A DNA stretch of 16,245 bases from positions 6,594 through 22,838 of the forward strand of contig MU130411.1 of NCBI GenBank assembly GCA_015039465.1. The letters are read 5' to 3'. Source of the DNA: Phlegmacium glaucopus (lineage: Eukaryota; Basidiomycota; Agaricomycetes; Agaricales; Cortinariaceae). The notes beneath the pieces were generated by a model. The model saw nothing but the letters and a program-made list of their open reading frames with translations, was not told the DNA's origin and ran no database searches. Below are positions 1 through 8,868 of this stretch, piece by piece (within the stretch, counting starts at the first letter, position 1; each line of letters begins with the position of its first letter). The position numbers and the translations under genes are program-made.

Positions 1-313
1 ATCTTAGTGCACATCAAATGGGAGTTAACCAGTGCTGAAATCAGCTCAAACTATGAAACCAACTTCCAATCAACTCAACTCAGAAATTACCTTGAAATCT
101 ACAGTATAAAATTTTTTGAAAACACTTTATTTCCTCTAGATGGAAATGGATACATGGACCTCCAACTAGGGGTGATGCACAAGGGGCATGGATGGTTTTC
201 ACCAATGTTAAAAAAGACAAGAATTTGATGAATTTGACAGCCTAGAGACTTTACATCAGTGATTCTGTTTTTTTTTTTTGTGGTATTACATTCAAATTCT
301 TATCATGAAAACA

Positions 314-440
314 ATGACCAACAACTGATTCCTGGCAAAATGTTGTTGTCTTTTGTTTGTATCCACAATGAAAAAGTGTTTAGAAAGCAGACATAAACAA
401 GATTGAACAACTTCTTTCTGGCAATCAGTTGTTGTCATTT
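314..440. repeat. Imperfect inverted repeat (arms about 20 bp)
   Basis: The left arm contains CAACAACTGATT (319-330) and the right arm its exact reverse complement, AATCAGTTGTTG (423-434). The match extends outward through AATGAC (left) and GTCATT (right) with one extra base. About 90 bases lie between the arms. The interval also holds related direct copies of TGTTGTC and TTTGTTTG. This could be the remains of a small hairpin-type element; no flanking target duplication is evident. Confidence 0.5.
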
Positions 441-1091
441 GTTTGTTTTGAAAATTTTGAAGTAGCTGTTTTGGAAATCAGATGAATAACATATGAGGAA
501 GACATTCAATATGAAGCATGCTATTACTCCCTGCACATTGATTATTGATCTACCATGGTGGGCCCATAGATTACTCATTCCTTCACCATTTTGGACAAAT
601 ATAATTGTAAAATGTAGAGAATGTTTAGATGTATATTTCCATGGGCTATTTTATTCACAACAGATGGGATTTAGGATTAGATTTGCAAAGATAAAATCTA
701 CTTGTATATGGCTTCCATTCTACAAGTTCAAAATTTTAATTACCTGGCCCCTAACCATGTTAAAGTGCACATTTTGAGGGTCTATCTTGACATAGGAGGC
801 ACTAATCAAAATTTTGGACTTGTGGATCAATTGGAATTTAAATGTTAAGAAAAATCCTCCTGCAAATCATGCTCATAGGTGTTGTGGTTGAAGGGATAAT
901 GTCCAATCTCTTTGGAGCCCCATATTTAGCAGGCAATTAAGATTCATTTTGCATTTCTGGGTTAAATATAATGTTTTCCTGCAAGGAATATCTTAGGCAT
1001 GTATAATTTTTCTTGTATCTCAGAGGTGTGGAGACCACAAATGCAATGTCTCAAGAAATTGGCCATGTCACGCCATGACACCACATGTGAT

Positions 1092-1138
1092 TGAATGTCA
1101 CACATTCAGAGTTCTCAGTATTCAGAACTCATACTGAG
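1092..1138. repeat. Cluster of three overlapping short hairpins
   Basis: Three perfect 7-bp inverted repeats crowd into 47 bases: TGAATGT/ACATTCA (1092-1098 and 1102-1108), GAGTTCT/AGAACTC (1109-1115 and 1124-1130) and CTCAGTA/TACTGAG (1114-1120 and 1132-1138). The last two overlap and cannot form together. Function is unknown. Confidence 0.55.
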
Positions 1139-1503
1139 GATTGTGCAACCCCATATTATCATTGTCTTTGTAGTATAGTAAATTATTATGTTATAGTATA
1201 GTACTATGTACCCAAGCCACCTGCAAGAGGGCTGGGCACAACACCTGCCTTGCATGAGCAGGAGTTGCTTGCCAGCAAATTTACGAGTAAGATCCAGCCT
1301 TCGAAAGAAGGTGGTGGTTTGAAATCAGAAATTTTCCCATGCATTAAAATGGTTAGCATTATCTATCAAAACTAACTAAGAATGGCAGCCATTGTGATGA
1401 CAACATTCCCACCCCGTGAAAATTACCATAAAAACACCCTTGAAACCGTCAAAAGATAGGTCCCCTATAAGAACGAGACTTACTTACGTAAGACTCGTAA
1501 TCA

Positions 1504-1737
1504 GGTTACAGTTGGGGTCAGGATAGAAACATGGTGACAATTTTTAGTGCACCAAACTATTGTTATTGATGCGGCAACCAGGCTGCTATAATGGAGATAG
1601 ATGAAAAATTATCTTACAACTTGTTCGTTCATTTTAAATCCTCTATACTGATCAAACTAACCCCTTTGGCGTCGTAGCCTACAATTTGATCCTGCTCTGC
1701 AGGCTGGGGAACCCGGTGTGTACCTGATTATTTCCTG
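1504..1737 (+). pseudogene. C-terminal remnant of a PP2A-type protein phosphatase catalytic subunit
   Basis: The intact family encodes a metal-dependent Ser/Thr phosphatase, the catalytic subunit of PP2A-like holoenzymes. This piece covers roughly the last 60 residues. Exon one (1504-1622) reads through DRN, VTIFSAPNYCY, CGNQAAIMEIDE and YN, a near-invariant PP2A stretch. A 55-bp intron (1623-1677) follows, then an exon starting FLQFDPA and running to AGEP (1678-1714). The tail PDYFL, whose last leucine is the carboxyl-methylation site in PP2A, is present at 1723-1737 but in another frame: about 10 bases are missing between AGEP and the tail. The conserved Arg of CYRCGNQ is a TGA stop at 1567-1569. 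The expected stop after PDYFL is one base out of frame (TAA at 1739-1741). No upstream catalytic domain is visible. The retained intron argues for a DNA-level duplicate, not a processed copy. PP4 or PP6 are possible alternatives. Confidence 0.88.
1623..1677 (+). other. Intron in the PP2A-type remnant
   Basis: GT at 1623-1624 and AG at 1676-1677, with a CTAAC-type branch site near 1656-1661. Removing these 55 bases joins TT to C to make a Phe codon and restores the family's F-L-Q-F-D-P sequence. The size and branch site are typical of Agaricomycete introns. Confidence 0.85.
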
Positions 1738-1741
1738 GTAA

Positions 1742-2214
1742 GCTGCTGGTTAACATTGTACTCTCTTCAACTTACCATTACTTCTTGTATTACCAGAGAT
1801 GAAAACGACCCTCTCATATTCAAGTTAGTAATGTACATATTCTTACACATGTACAATGATTATTTTTGAAGAGCCATCAAGACATATACCTTTTCCCCCA
1901 TTCTCAATCACTGGTTTGAGTAGGCTGTTGCCTTCAGTACAGCAGATCCAAGTTCCCTTGCACATGGGAAATTATGTAAACAGCACTGCAATTCGTGATC
2001 AACAAATCCCTAAGTCTGATATATCACCAATGTTGCCCTCAGTGCTACAGTGAAGAAAACGAAGTACAATATTGTAAGTAAAGCATTCTGCTTTACTGTT
2101 AGACAATAGGACTATAAAACACTGCCAAAAAGGGATAAGGCCACTGGATGGCCCAATTGCCATTTTCATTTCTGTATGCCACACATTTTTCACTCATTGT
2201 CCTATTCACTTAAA
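1742..2214. other. No gene seen; sequence between the phosphatase remnant and Helitron A
   Basis: A GTAAG at 1738-1742 and a polypyrimidine-AG at 1783-1796 resemble a 59-bp intron. Splicing would give PDYFL followed by Arg and stop, so this is more likely former 3' untranslated sequence with one inserted base. The open frames at 1856-2053 and 1999-2193 (minus) have no recognisable features. Confidence 0.4.
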
Positions 2215-2228
2215 CAAGCCATGAACCT

Positions 2229-2303
2229 GTGCCTTTGGCACGGCGCTGCTCTGCTTTGCCGGCCTACAGCACAGATTCAGGGCTTGCCGGGGGCTCCGCC
2301 CCC
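2229..2303 (-). repeat. Subterminal hairpins near the 3' end of Helitron-like copy A
   Basis: The first hairpin is GTGCC/GGCAC with a three-base loop (2229-2233 and 2237-2241). The second is GGGGGC/GCCCCC with a three-base loop (2289-2294 and 2298-2303). A short hairpin 10-15 bases from the 3' terminus is the termination structure of Helitrons. Compared with copy B, copy A carries about 30 extra bases between the two, which remodel the first hairpin. Confidence 0.6.
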
Positions 2304-2332
2304 TGGACCCCTGGCTGCATCACAACAGTGGA

Positions 2333-2729
2333 CTCAGTTGAAAATCCTAATAGCAAACTCAGTTGAAAATCCTAATGGTAGACTCAGTTTTAAATCCTAA
2401 TGGTAGACCCAGTTTCAAGTCCTAATAGTAACTTGGTTTTAAATCCTAATGGTAGACCCGGTTTCAAGTCCTAATAGTAACTCAGTTTAAATTCTAATGG
2501 TAGACCCAGTTTCAAGTCCTAATAGTAACTCAGTGAAAAATCCTAATGGTAGACCCAGTTGAAAATCCTAATGATAGACCCAGCTTCAAATCCTAATGGT
2601 AGACTCAGTCTGATATCCCAATGGTAGGCTCTGTCTGATATCCCAATGGTAGACTCAGTCTGATATCCCAATGGTAGGCTCTGTCTGATATCCCAATGGT
2701 AGACTCAGTCTGATATCCCAATAGTAGAC
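2333..2729. repeat. Minisatellite, about 16 units of 24-25 bp, in Helitron-like copy A
   Basis: Units follow the pattern TCCTAATGGTAGACCCAGTT plus a few bases. Variants alternate in dimers of about 48-50 bp: first CTAATAGTAACTCAG with CTAATGGTAGACCC, then GGTAGGCTCTG with GGTAGACTCAG. The last five units have switched to TGATATCCCAATGG, so the array has homogenised in blocks. It sits just inside the 3' hairpins, a common place for minisatellites in Helitrons. Confidence 0.9.
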
Positions 2730-3351
2730 CCTGATGACCATCTGAGAGTATGAACTTCCACCAATCACACCATCACAACATCAAAAAATCCACATGTCTA
2801 CAAATCTATTCTGACATCCCATTACAAACCACAGTCATCTACACATTGAGCTTAACACAAAATCCAGAGTTCCCTGCAGTTACACAATTCAAAGTATAAT
2901 TCATGCTATACTCCCTAAACCTATTTTTATAAATCCTTCTCTGCCATGAAACATCATACTGATATTCTTCATTTTTCATTTTCCTCATGCAATCAAATGG
3001 TCTATATCCAAATCATGAACACACACAGAACATCTTCCATAAGATCCCTTGAGATTTCTTTTCTTTTCCAATTTTGTTTCCACTTCCACCTACCTTTTCA
3101 GAAATAATTTTTACTCAAATACACTCTGGTCATACCCTGTATGCATATTGAATGTATCTATTATACATTGAACTTGAACCTCATTTATATTTTCTCAATT
3201 TCAAAATTGTAGCTGGATTAATAGTAGCTCCACACATCCTAAATCATATCAATTTTCATTTTCAAAATTCTCATGGTACAGTATTCCAACACAAAATACA
3301 GAACCCTCATCTTACCACCTACCTGCCCCACTCATTTATACCCATCTAACC

Positions 3352-3490
3352 ATATTCCCATCTCTATCCACCTCTTTGTCTTCATTTATATTCCCACTCA
3401 CATTGTTAATAATCCCTCCCATCTCCATCCACCTCTGTCTTGATTTATCTTCCCACTCACGTTGTTATTGTAACCATCCTCCCATTCACT
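3352..3490. repeat. Imperfect tandem duplication of about 70 bp inside Helitron-like copy A
   Basis: The stretch from TTCCCATCTCTATCCACCTC through ATTCCCACTCAC and TTGTTA occurs twice in a row. Copy B (about 14275-14340) has it only once, so the duplication arose in copy A after the copies separated. Confidence 0.65.
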
Positions 3491-3792
3491 CAAATTAAAA
3501 CAATCTCAAAATAACTCATCTTCCAATCTTATATTCCCACTCACCTATCTCTCACATTAAGTGTGTATATTATTTTCATTTTAACCTCATATTCCTATAT
3601 CTTCTCATCCCATGTTCCTATCAACTGTGTAGATAATAAATAGCTACAGCAGATTTACCAAAGAATACCTCACACAAATACCAAACAAAATAAAAATAAA
3701 AAATACACCCTGGGTTAATGTTGATTGAATTACAGCAGATCCCAAAAGACAGCCTCAAAAATGCGAAATTAAAACACAGAAGAGGGCAATAT

Positions 3793-3797
3793 ATATC
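3793..3797. repeat. Target-site duplication (ATATC), left copy
   Basis: ATATC precedes the copia element here and follows it at 10753-10757. The uninterrupted copy B reads CAATATATATCACA at the matching place (about 14656-14669), which is the empty site. Confidence 0.95.
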
Positions 3798-4051
3798 TGT
3801 TGAAGATGCAGGGTAATCGGAATAAAGCAGAGCTAAAGGTTATTAAACCTCAGTGATAATAAACAACTATATTCAAAGATATATACCTAAAGGTTATTAA
3901 CTAAAGGAGAGTAAGTAATATATATAATACGACAAACAAACGACTTACACCTCAGTGATAATAAACAACTGAGGTGTCACATAAACGACAGTGACCTTTA
4001 AGCAAAAGAAATTATGTAATACTAAAAGTAAGTAGTGTAATGAGTTCAACA
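3798..4051 (-). repeat. 3' LTR of the copia element (254 bp)
   Basis: TGTTGAA...TTCAACA termini. By eye it matches the 5' LTR base for base once the nested 578-bp insertion and its duplication are taken out. It contains two copies of a CCTCAGTGATAATAAACAAC module, two copies of a CTAAAGGTTATTAA module, and an AT-rich TATA-like stretch near 3918-3931. Confidence 0.97.
3948..3976 (-). promoter_or_regulatory. Perfect dyad in the LTR upstream of the TATA-like stretch
   Basis: CACCTCAGT (3948-3956) and ACTGAGGTG (3968-3976) form a perfect 9-bp inverted repeat around an 11-base spacer. In the element's own direction it lies upstream of the TATA-like stretch (3931-3918), so it falls in U3 and could be a factor-binding dyad. 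The same dyad is in the 5' LTR. The function is inferred from position only. Confidence 0.5.
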
Positions 4052-4060
4052 CTCCCCCTC
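4052..4060 (-). promoter_or_regulatory. Polypurine tract of the copia element
   Basis: On the minus strand GAGGGGGAG directly abuts the first base of the 3' LTR, 15 bases after the pol stop codon. This is the expected primer for plus-strand DNA synthesis. Confidence 0.93.
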
Positions 4061-4075
4061 GAGACGAATATGGGG

Positions 4076-5890
4076 TTAACAAAGTCCAAGAAGGTCTCGA
4101 AAAGCAACAAATTTGTTTTGTGTGAGTGATTTAGTGAAAATATCGGCAATCATATTGGAAGTAGGACAATATTTGATAAAAATGTGGCCGGAAGAACTAG
4201 TTTGTTGAATAAAATGAAAATGAATGTTGATATGTTTGGTGCGACCGTGAAACATCGAGTCTTTAGACAAATGGATAGCACCTTGATTATCACAAAAGAG
4301 AGTAGTAGGTAAAGTGAAAGAGAAAATATTAGAAAATTCAGAAAGAAACTTATGTATCCATAATATATCCTTGGAAGAATGAGTAAGGGTGACATATTCA
4401 GCTTCGGTGCTGGATAAAGTGACGATAGGTTGCTTTTTGCAGCTCCAGGAGACGATTCCGATGCCAATAAAGTATACAAAACCGGATATTGAGTGTTGAT
4501 GTAGATGGGAGGCCCAATCTGCATTGGAATAGCCAGTTACTTTGCTGTGAGTACCACCCAATACGAGTTGTAGGTCTTTAGAACCTAATAAATACTTGAA
4601 AACACGAGTGACTGCTTTTAAGTGAGTTATATGGGGGGTTTCAAGATACTGAGAGAGGGTTGAAACAGCAAACGATATGTCGGGGCGAGTCATTACAGCG
4701 ACGTACATGAGTGAGCTGATCATTTTGCGGTACTTCGTCTTCTCACTAGGGGTAAGAAGGGTAGGCAAAATGCCTCGTGAGTCTGGTGTTAAGTCGATTC
4801 CGGGTTCCAATGGCATAACTGCAGTATGCAAGTCCTCTAAACCAAAACGAACAATAATTTGTTCGATATAAGACAATTGGGATAGGGATATTGTATGAGC
4901 TTCGAGATCGCATGTGATCTTGACCCCAAGCAACCAATTAATGGGTCCAAGATTGGTAATTTCGAATTGTTGACAAATCTGCTGTTTGAAAAATTCAACC
5001 GATTTGTCAGAATCGGCAATGATAGTGAAATCATCAGTCGCAGCAGCAACTATGATGTACTTATCATTGTTGAGTTTGTAGAATACGGCTTCATCAGCCT
5101 GTGAAACCGTAAATCTGAGTCCAGTAAATGTATCAACAACTTCGAGGTACCAAGCGCGAGCACCTTGTTTAGTCCCATAAAGTGGGCAACGAAGTCGACA
5201 TACTAGGTTCTTAGTATTTCGCAAATTATTGGGTAGATTGCGAAATTCGTGATATAGAGGGGGGAGATTCATGTGAATCACTTCGTCCTCTTGTAGGTAG
5301 GCATTAAGATAGGCATTTTTGATGTCAATTTGATGAATGGAAGCTCCTTTTTGAGCACCAAAAGACAATAAGATGTGTAAGCTTACAGGGCAGACTGTGG
5401 GAGCGAAAGTTTTGGTGTAATCAACACCAAACTCCTGTCTATACCCTTTTGCAACTAATCTGGCCTTGTATCGAGCAATATTCCCATCAGCATCACATTT
5501 ACGGCAAAAAACATATTGGCATGGTATCACGTTGGTACCATGTGGTGCATCGATAAGGTCCCATGTGTGTAATTTTTTGATCTGGGTAAGTTCCGCTTCT
5601 ATTGCATCCATCCATTCCTTTCTCTCATGACCACCAAGTGCTTCTTTTAAGGTGGGTTCATCCTCTTGATTAGCAACCATTGCCATCTCCAATTCTTCGT
5701 GAAACCAGTCAGTTTCACAAACATTCAACTCCACTCCCCCTGGCTCTAGGTCTTCACTTGTTTCAACTGCGAAAACACTTTCTCCATGCTGAATATTTAG
5801 AGCATCAGGATTAACTATTGCGTTCTTTTGCATTCGTTTCCCACGACCGTATTCATTGGAGTTGTATTGCTGTAGGCCTTTAAGTGAGTT
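4076..5890 (-). CDS. Copia pol C-terminal part: reverse transcriptase and RNase H
   Basis: This part of the polyprotein copies the element's RNA and degrades the RNA strand. The frame is open from just after a TGA at 5891-5893. The first ATG (5833) gives 585 residues, but it is an internal Met of a longer polyprotein and not a true start. From that Met, the RT begins around residue 60 (KEALGGHERKEWMDAI); ARLVAKG is at about 124-130; catalytic Asp170 is in QIDIKNAYL; the second catalytic motif is ATDD at 265-268 where most copia elements have YVDD; LLGVKI follows at 301-306. RNase H shows GYSNADW (434-440), STEAEY (475-480), CDNQGA (514-519) and ADIFTKSL (563-570). Family members normally have GYSDADW, so Asp437 is Asn here. 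KHIN (533-536) also has Asn where Asp is usual. The stop lies 15 bases from the polypurine tract. Confidence 0.95.
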   Translation of the reverse strand, partial: NSLKGLQQYNSNEYGRGKRMQKNAIVNPDALNIQHGESVFAVETSEDLEPGGVELNVCETDWFHEELEMAMVANQEDEPTLKEALGGHERKEWMDAIEAELTQIKKLHTWDLIDAPHGTNVIPCQYVFCRKCDADGNIARYKARLVAKGYRQEFGVDYTKTFAPTVCPVSLHILLSFGAQKGASIHQIDIKNAYLNAYLQEDEVIHMNLPPLYHEFRNLPNNLRNTKNLVCRLRCPLYGTKQGARAWYLEVVDTFTGLRFTVSQADEAVFYKLNNDKYIIVAAATDDFTIIADSDKSVEFFKQQICQQFEITNLGPINWLLGVKITCDLEAHTISLSQLSYIEQIIVRFGLEDLHTAVMPLEPGIDLTPDSRGILPTLLTPSEKTKYRKMISSLMYVAVMTRPDISFAVSTLSQYLETPHITHLKAVTRVFKYLLGSKDLQLVLGGTHSKVTGYSNADWASHLHQHSISGFVYFIGIGIVSWSCKKQPIVTLSSTEAEYVTLTHSSKDILWIHKFLSEFSNIFSFTLPTTLFCDNQGAIHLSKDSMFHGRTKHINIHFHFIQQTSSSGHIFIKYCPTSNMIADIFTKSLTQNKFVAFRDLLGLC

Positions 5891-5893
5891 TCA

Positions 5894-6781
5894 TCTCTCT
5901 TTTTGACAAGTTGTAGGTATAAACTGAGGCTCGTTTGGTTGTAGATTGGGTATTTGAGGTTTGACATTGGGTGGAAAAGGTAAGTTCTCGGCTTCATTGT
6001 TGAGATCTTGGGGTTGATTTGTTTCATTTTGAACTTTAGGTTCATCGGGATTGATTTTAGGAGATTCGAGAGTGTCATTAGGTGTTTTAGTATCGTCTGA
6101 ATTGGAAAATATATCCCACTCCCCCTCGATTTGGACATCACTCGATTGTAAGACTTCATTTTTGTTGAATAAACATCTCTTTCAATCGAGATCTTCCTTT
6201 TCTCAGGCCAATATATCCTGAGGCCTTTCGATTCATCATTGTAACCCACGAAACATCCCTTCTCAACTTTAGAATTGAGTTTAGATACATTTAGTTTCTT
6301 CACCCAAGCTGTAGCCCCCCATTCGTGCAATTGCGAAAGGTCAGGTTTCTTTCCGGTTGCTTTCTCATAGGGAGTTTGATTTTCATTTATAGATCGAGTA
6401 GGTATGCGATTACGAATCCATACACTATGTGATATAGCTTCGGCCCATAGATTTTTTGGGAGTCCAGAAGCTGTTATCATTGCGAGTGCGCATTCGACAT
6501 GTGTTCAATTGGCTCGTTTGGCTGATCCATTTGATGATGGAGAATCATGAACGGTGAGATGATGAACTGTTCCGAATTTTTTTAAGGTGTTCATTGAAGA
6601 CTTTACTAGTGAATTCGCCACCTCGATCAGATCCGAAAACCTTTATCGTCGTCCCACGTTGGCCTTTGACCCAAGCTTCATATTTCTGGTAGTTTTTGAA
6701 CCCTTCCGACTTTGCTCGACAAAAGTAGACTCATTCCTCGTGACTCAACAGGTCCTGGTATAGCTGGTAGTATTTATTTCA
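5894..6781 (-). pseudogene. Copia integrase core to RT linker, broken by stops and frameshifts
   Basis: This continues the integrase, which joins element DNA to the chromosome. In reading order, TGA at 6779-6781 precedes KYYQLYQDL; TGA at 6731-6733 replaces an expected Arg in HEERVYF; SDRGGEF carries the second catalytic Asp; a run of seven Ts (6577-6583, seven As in the message) has one base too many and shifts frame. The next segment shows SPSSNGSA followed by Lys where the invariant catalytic Glu of NGxAER belongs (codon 6517-6519), then AN-stop-TH with TGA at 6505-6507. The frame from 6480 carries the integrase C-terminal region (GLPKNLWAEAI, GCFVGYNDESKGLRIYWPEKR). One base is missing near 6166-6171, after ERDVY, which restores the original frame. 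The linker rich in Pro, Asn and Gln then runs to TGA at 5891-5893. Confidence 0.9.
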
Positions 6782-7769
6782 ACCAAGCAATTCTACTGGA
6801 GCTGGACCCCAGGTATCAGCAACCACTTTATCACTGTATTGCTGATATTTGGTTTCGCTTCTTTTAGGGAAAGGTTTTTGAGTTGCCTTTGCTTTTATGC
6901 AAGGTTTGCAAAACTCGGGTTCGGATGTAAGATCGAGATCAACTCCTGTTACCATACCGTTTCTAACCATTTTGCATAAGTCATCGTAATTTACGTGACC
7001 CATTTTCTTATGCAACTCGCTAATTGACATCAATTTGATTGTAGCGTTTGCAGTGGGTGATTTAATTGACCTCGGCAATTGGTTTACACGGTATAAACCT
7101 CGTATGAGTGGAATTTGAGTGATTGCTTTGCCTTTCGGGCTTTGGATTACGCATTTACTGGCTTTAATATATAAGGTATAGCCAGCACGATCCAGGATCC
7201 CAACAGATATGAGTGTGAAGGCAAGCATTGGTGAGTAGTACACATTTTTGAGTGTAACAATAGTTGGTTTCTGATCTCCATTTGGTAGTTTCATTTGGAG
7301 GTCTCCTTTCCCTAAGGCTTTGAATGTACGTCCATCAGCTGCCTTTACCGGTTCGGGATCGATTTCTTTATAGTTTAGGAATCTCAATCTTTCAGGGGAG
7401 AAATGGCTGCTGGCTCCAGTGTCAAGTATAGATCCGTTTGATTTGGATGCAGCGTGGGCTTCATGTTGGAAATTGGAGGTGCATACAAGAGCAGTAGAGT
7501 TGTCAGGGAGGTTATAGGTGAGCATTGCGTAGTTGTCAGATTCATCATCAACAATATTTGACTTTTCATTGACTACGTTCGCTGACTTCCCCTTTGTAGC
7601 CTGAGACTTCTTCTTCTTCTCTTTCCACCAATCCGGAGCCTCGTGCTCTTTTCCACCACCCTTCTCGAAGCAGTTATCATCGGTATGACCTTTCTTTTTG
7701 CAGTTCAAACATCATTTGCTTTCCCTTTGTGATTTCTCTTTCCCTTTCCAGTTTGGGTTTTGAGCTCTC
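6782..7769 (-). pseudogene. Copia gag C-terminus, zinc knuckle, protease and integrase zinc domain
   Basis: In reading order: a basic gag tail (NPNWKGKEK); an in-frame TGA at 7712-7714; a CX2CX4HX4C RNA-binding knuckle (CLNCKKKGHTDDNC); a Lys-rich spacer; the aspartic protease with ILDTGASSHF about 96 residues after the knuckle; then the integrase zinc domain (HKKMGH with CKPC) and the first catalytic Asp in VADTWGP. The protease would cut the polyprotein and looks intact at its active site. The frame ends at TGA 6779-6781. The gag tail continues in frame across the nested insertion into 9163-9911. Confidence 0.92.
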
Positions 7770-7773
7770 ACGG
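7770..7773. repeat. Target-site duplication (ACGG) of the nested element in gag
   Basis: ACGG occurs here and at 9163-9166 on the far side. The match continues to ACGGT because the element itself begins with T. Dropping the element plus one copy puts the two halves of gag back in the same frame with no stop at the junction. Confidence 0.85.
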
Positions 7774-8222
7774 TGATAGGACTGAAAGTTGAATACCTAT
7801 GGATTATTCAATTTTTCATAATATTATTCTTCAATTGAACCAACAAGATCAATAACCCAACCATGAATTAATCTACAAATTGATATTGTAAGGGTCAAAA
7901 GTGTTGACTACACTTGTTGATTAAACTGGAAATTGCATAGTAATAAATGTTAAAGCAGCAGATAACTATGATCTGAATTGATCTATTTATCATACTGTTA
8001 AACAACACTACAAAAAGTTCAGACTCTAACCATACAAAATCCATAATGGTCAAATGAACTACTTGCAATCTAAAGTCACTATCAAAGTCTACAACTATGA
8101 AGGATTGTTATACAAGTCCTAAGGATAACATCAGTAAGTCCAATATCAATAAAAGGTCCTAATAATGAAGCATGTGATATCATGTCACATATTGTGACAT
8201 CATGTGACATTATGAAACATAT

Positions 8223-8407
8223 GACATCATAAAACAATGATCAGTCATCTAGAAACAAGACATGACATCATAAAACAATGATCAGTCATCTAGAAACAAG
8301 ACATGACATCATAAAACAAGGATTTATCATCCAAAAACAAGACATGACATCATAAAACAAAACATGACATCATAAAATAGCATCAGTAATCATAAAACAT
8401 AGACATG
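8223..8407. repeat. 41-bp tandem repeats in the nested LTR-like element
   Basis: Five units begin GACATCATAAAACAA and end AAGACAT or similar. The first two are identical over 41 bp, the fourth is cut to 20 bp. Upstream (8170-8222) there are shorter TGTGACAT / CATGTCACAT words. The array sits upstream of the TATA-like site, a typical place for U3 enhancer repeats. Confidence 0.85.
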
Positions 8408-8444
8408 ACATCACAGACTCTTACCTAATTTTGTTTCTCATTTA

Positions 8445-8454
8445 TGTATAAAAG
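8445..8454 (+). promoter_or_regulatory. TATA-like box of the nested LTR-like element
   Basis: TGTATAAAAG is the best core-promoter match in the element and fixes its likely plus orientation. It lies just after the 41-bp repeats. Confidence 0.5.
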
Positions 8455-8583
8455 TAGCTAGAAAGCACCAGTAAAATTAGTGAATTTGCACTCTTCCTTT
8501 CTTTCCCAAGTTTCAGCGCTCTGAATTGGCACAAGTTAGAATTGGAATTACAAGTGGACTTGCTTTGCTTCACTCAGTTCAAA

Positions 8584-8868
8584 GGGTATTAAATCCTAAA
8601 GGGGCTTACCTTTGTTCTGTGTAAACCAAGAATATTAAATCCTTTAGGGACTTGTCTTGGAAGCAAGGATATTAAATCCTTTGTCAGAGTCTGAGGAGAA
8701 AACCTTGTACTATAAAGCTGTCTCACAGTCTGCCTCAGGGACTTTAAATTATTTGTTGTGGATAGTCAAAGAATATTAAACCCTAAAGGGGCTTGTCTTT
8801 GTACTACCAAAATTGGTTATCATATAGACAAAGGATATTAAATCCTATAGGGACTTGCCTTTGTTCTA
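8584..8868 (+). repeat. Dispersed ATATTAAATCCT / AGGGGCTTGTCTTTG modules
   Basis: The word TATTAAATCCT (once TATTAAACCCT) recurs at about 8587, 8633, 8669, 8772 and 8835. Four of the five are followed by a short A/T run, GGGGCTT or GGGACTT, and a C/T-rich word such as CCTTTGTTC. Spacing is irregular, so this is not a simple satellite. The modules lie downstream of the TATA-like box and would be transcribed. Confidence 0.7.

Larger units (their letters stand above)
1..1503. other. Gene-free AT-rich stretch with short inverted repeats
   Basis: I see no gene here. The open frames at 7-228 and 493-777 have no recognisable domain and are ordinary for AT-rich DNA. The stretch does hold a 13-T run near 268-280, an imperfect inverted repeat at 314-330 and 423-440, and a cluster of small hairpins at 1092-1138. 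The part just before 1504 may contain badly decayed upstream sequence of the phosphatase fragment, because a few codons near 1473-1503 can be loosely aligned with the family's stretch before the GYNW segment. That alignment needs indels and I do not rely on it. Confidence 0.5.

Noticed and set aside
493..777. 94-codon plus-strand open frame
   Set aside because: No motif or family resemblance and no splice context; a frame of this length is unremarkable in this DNA.
1738..1796. Possible 59-bp intron after PDYFL
   Set aside because: Splicing would add Arg before the stop and block the invariant C-terminal Leu; an inserted base before TAA is simpler.
4150..4524. 124-codon minus-strand frame
   Set aside because: Alternative frame of the RT/RNase H coding region.
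8223..8407. CRISPR-like regular repeats
   Set aside because: Contiguous 41-bp tandem repeats without unique spacers, in a eukaryotic LTR-like element.
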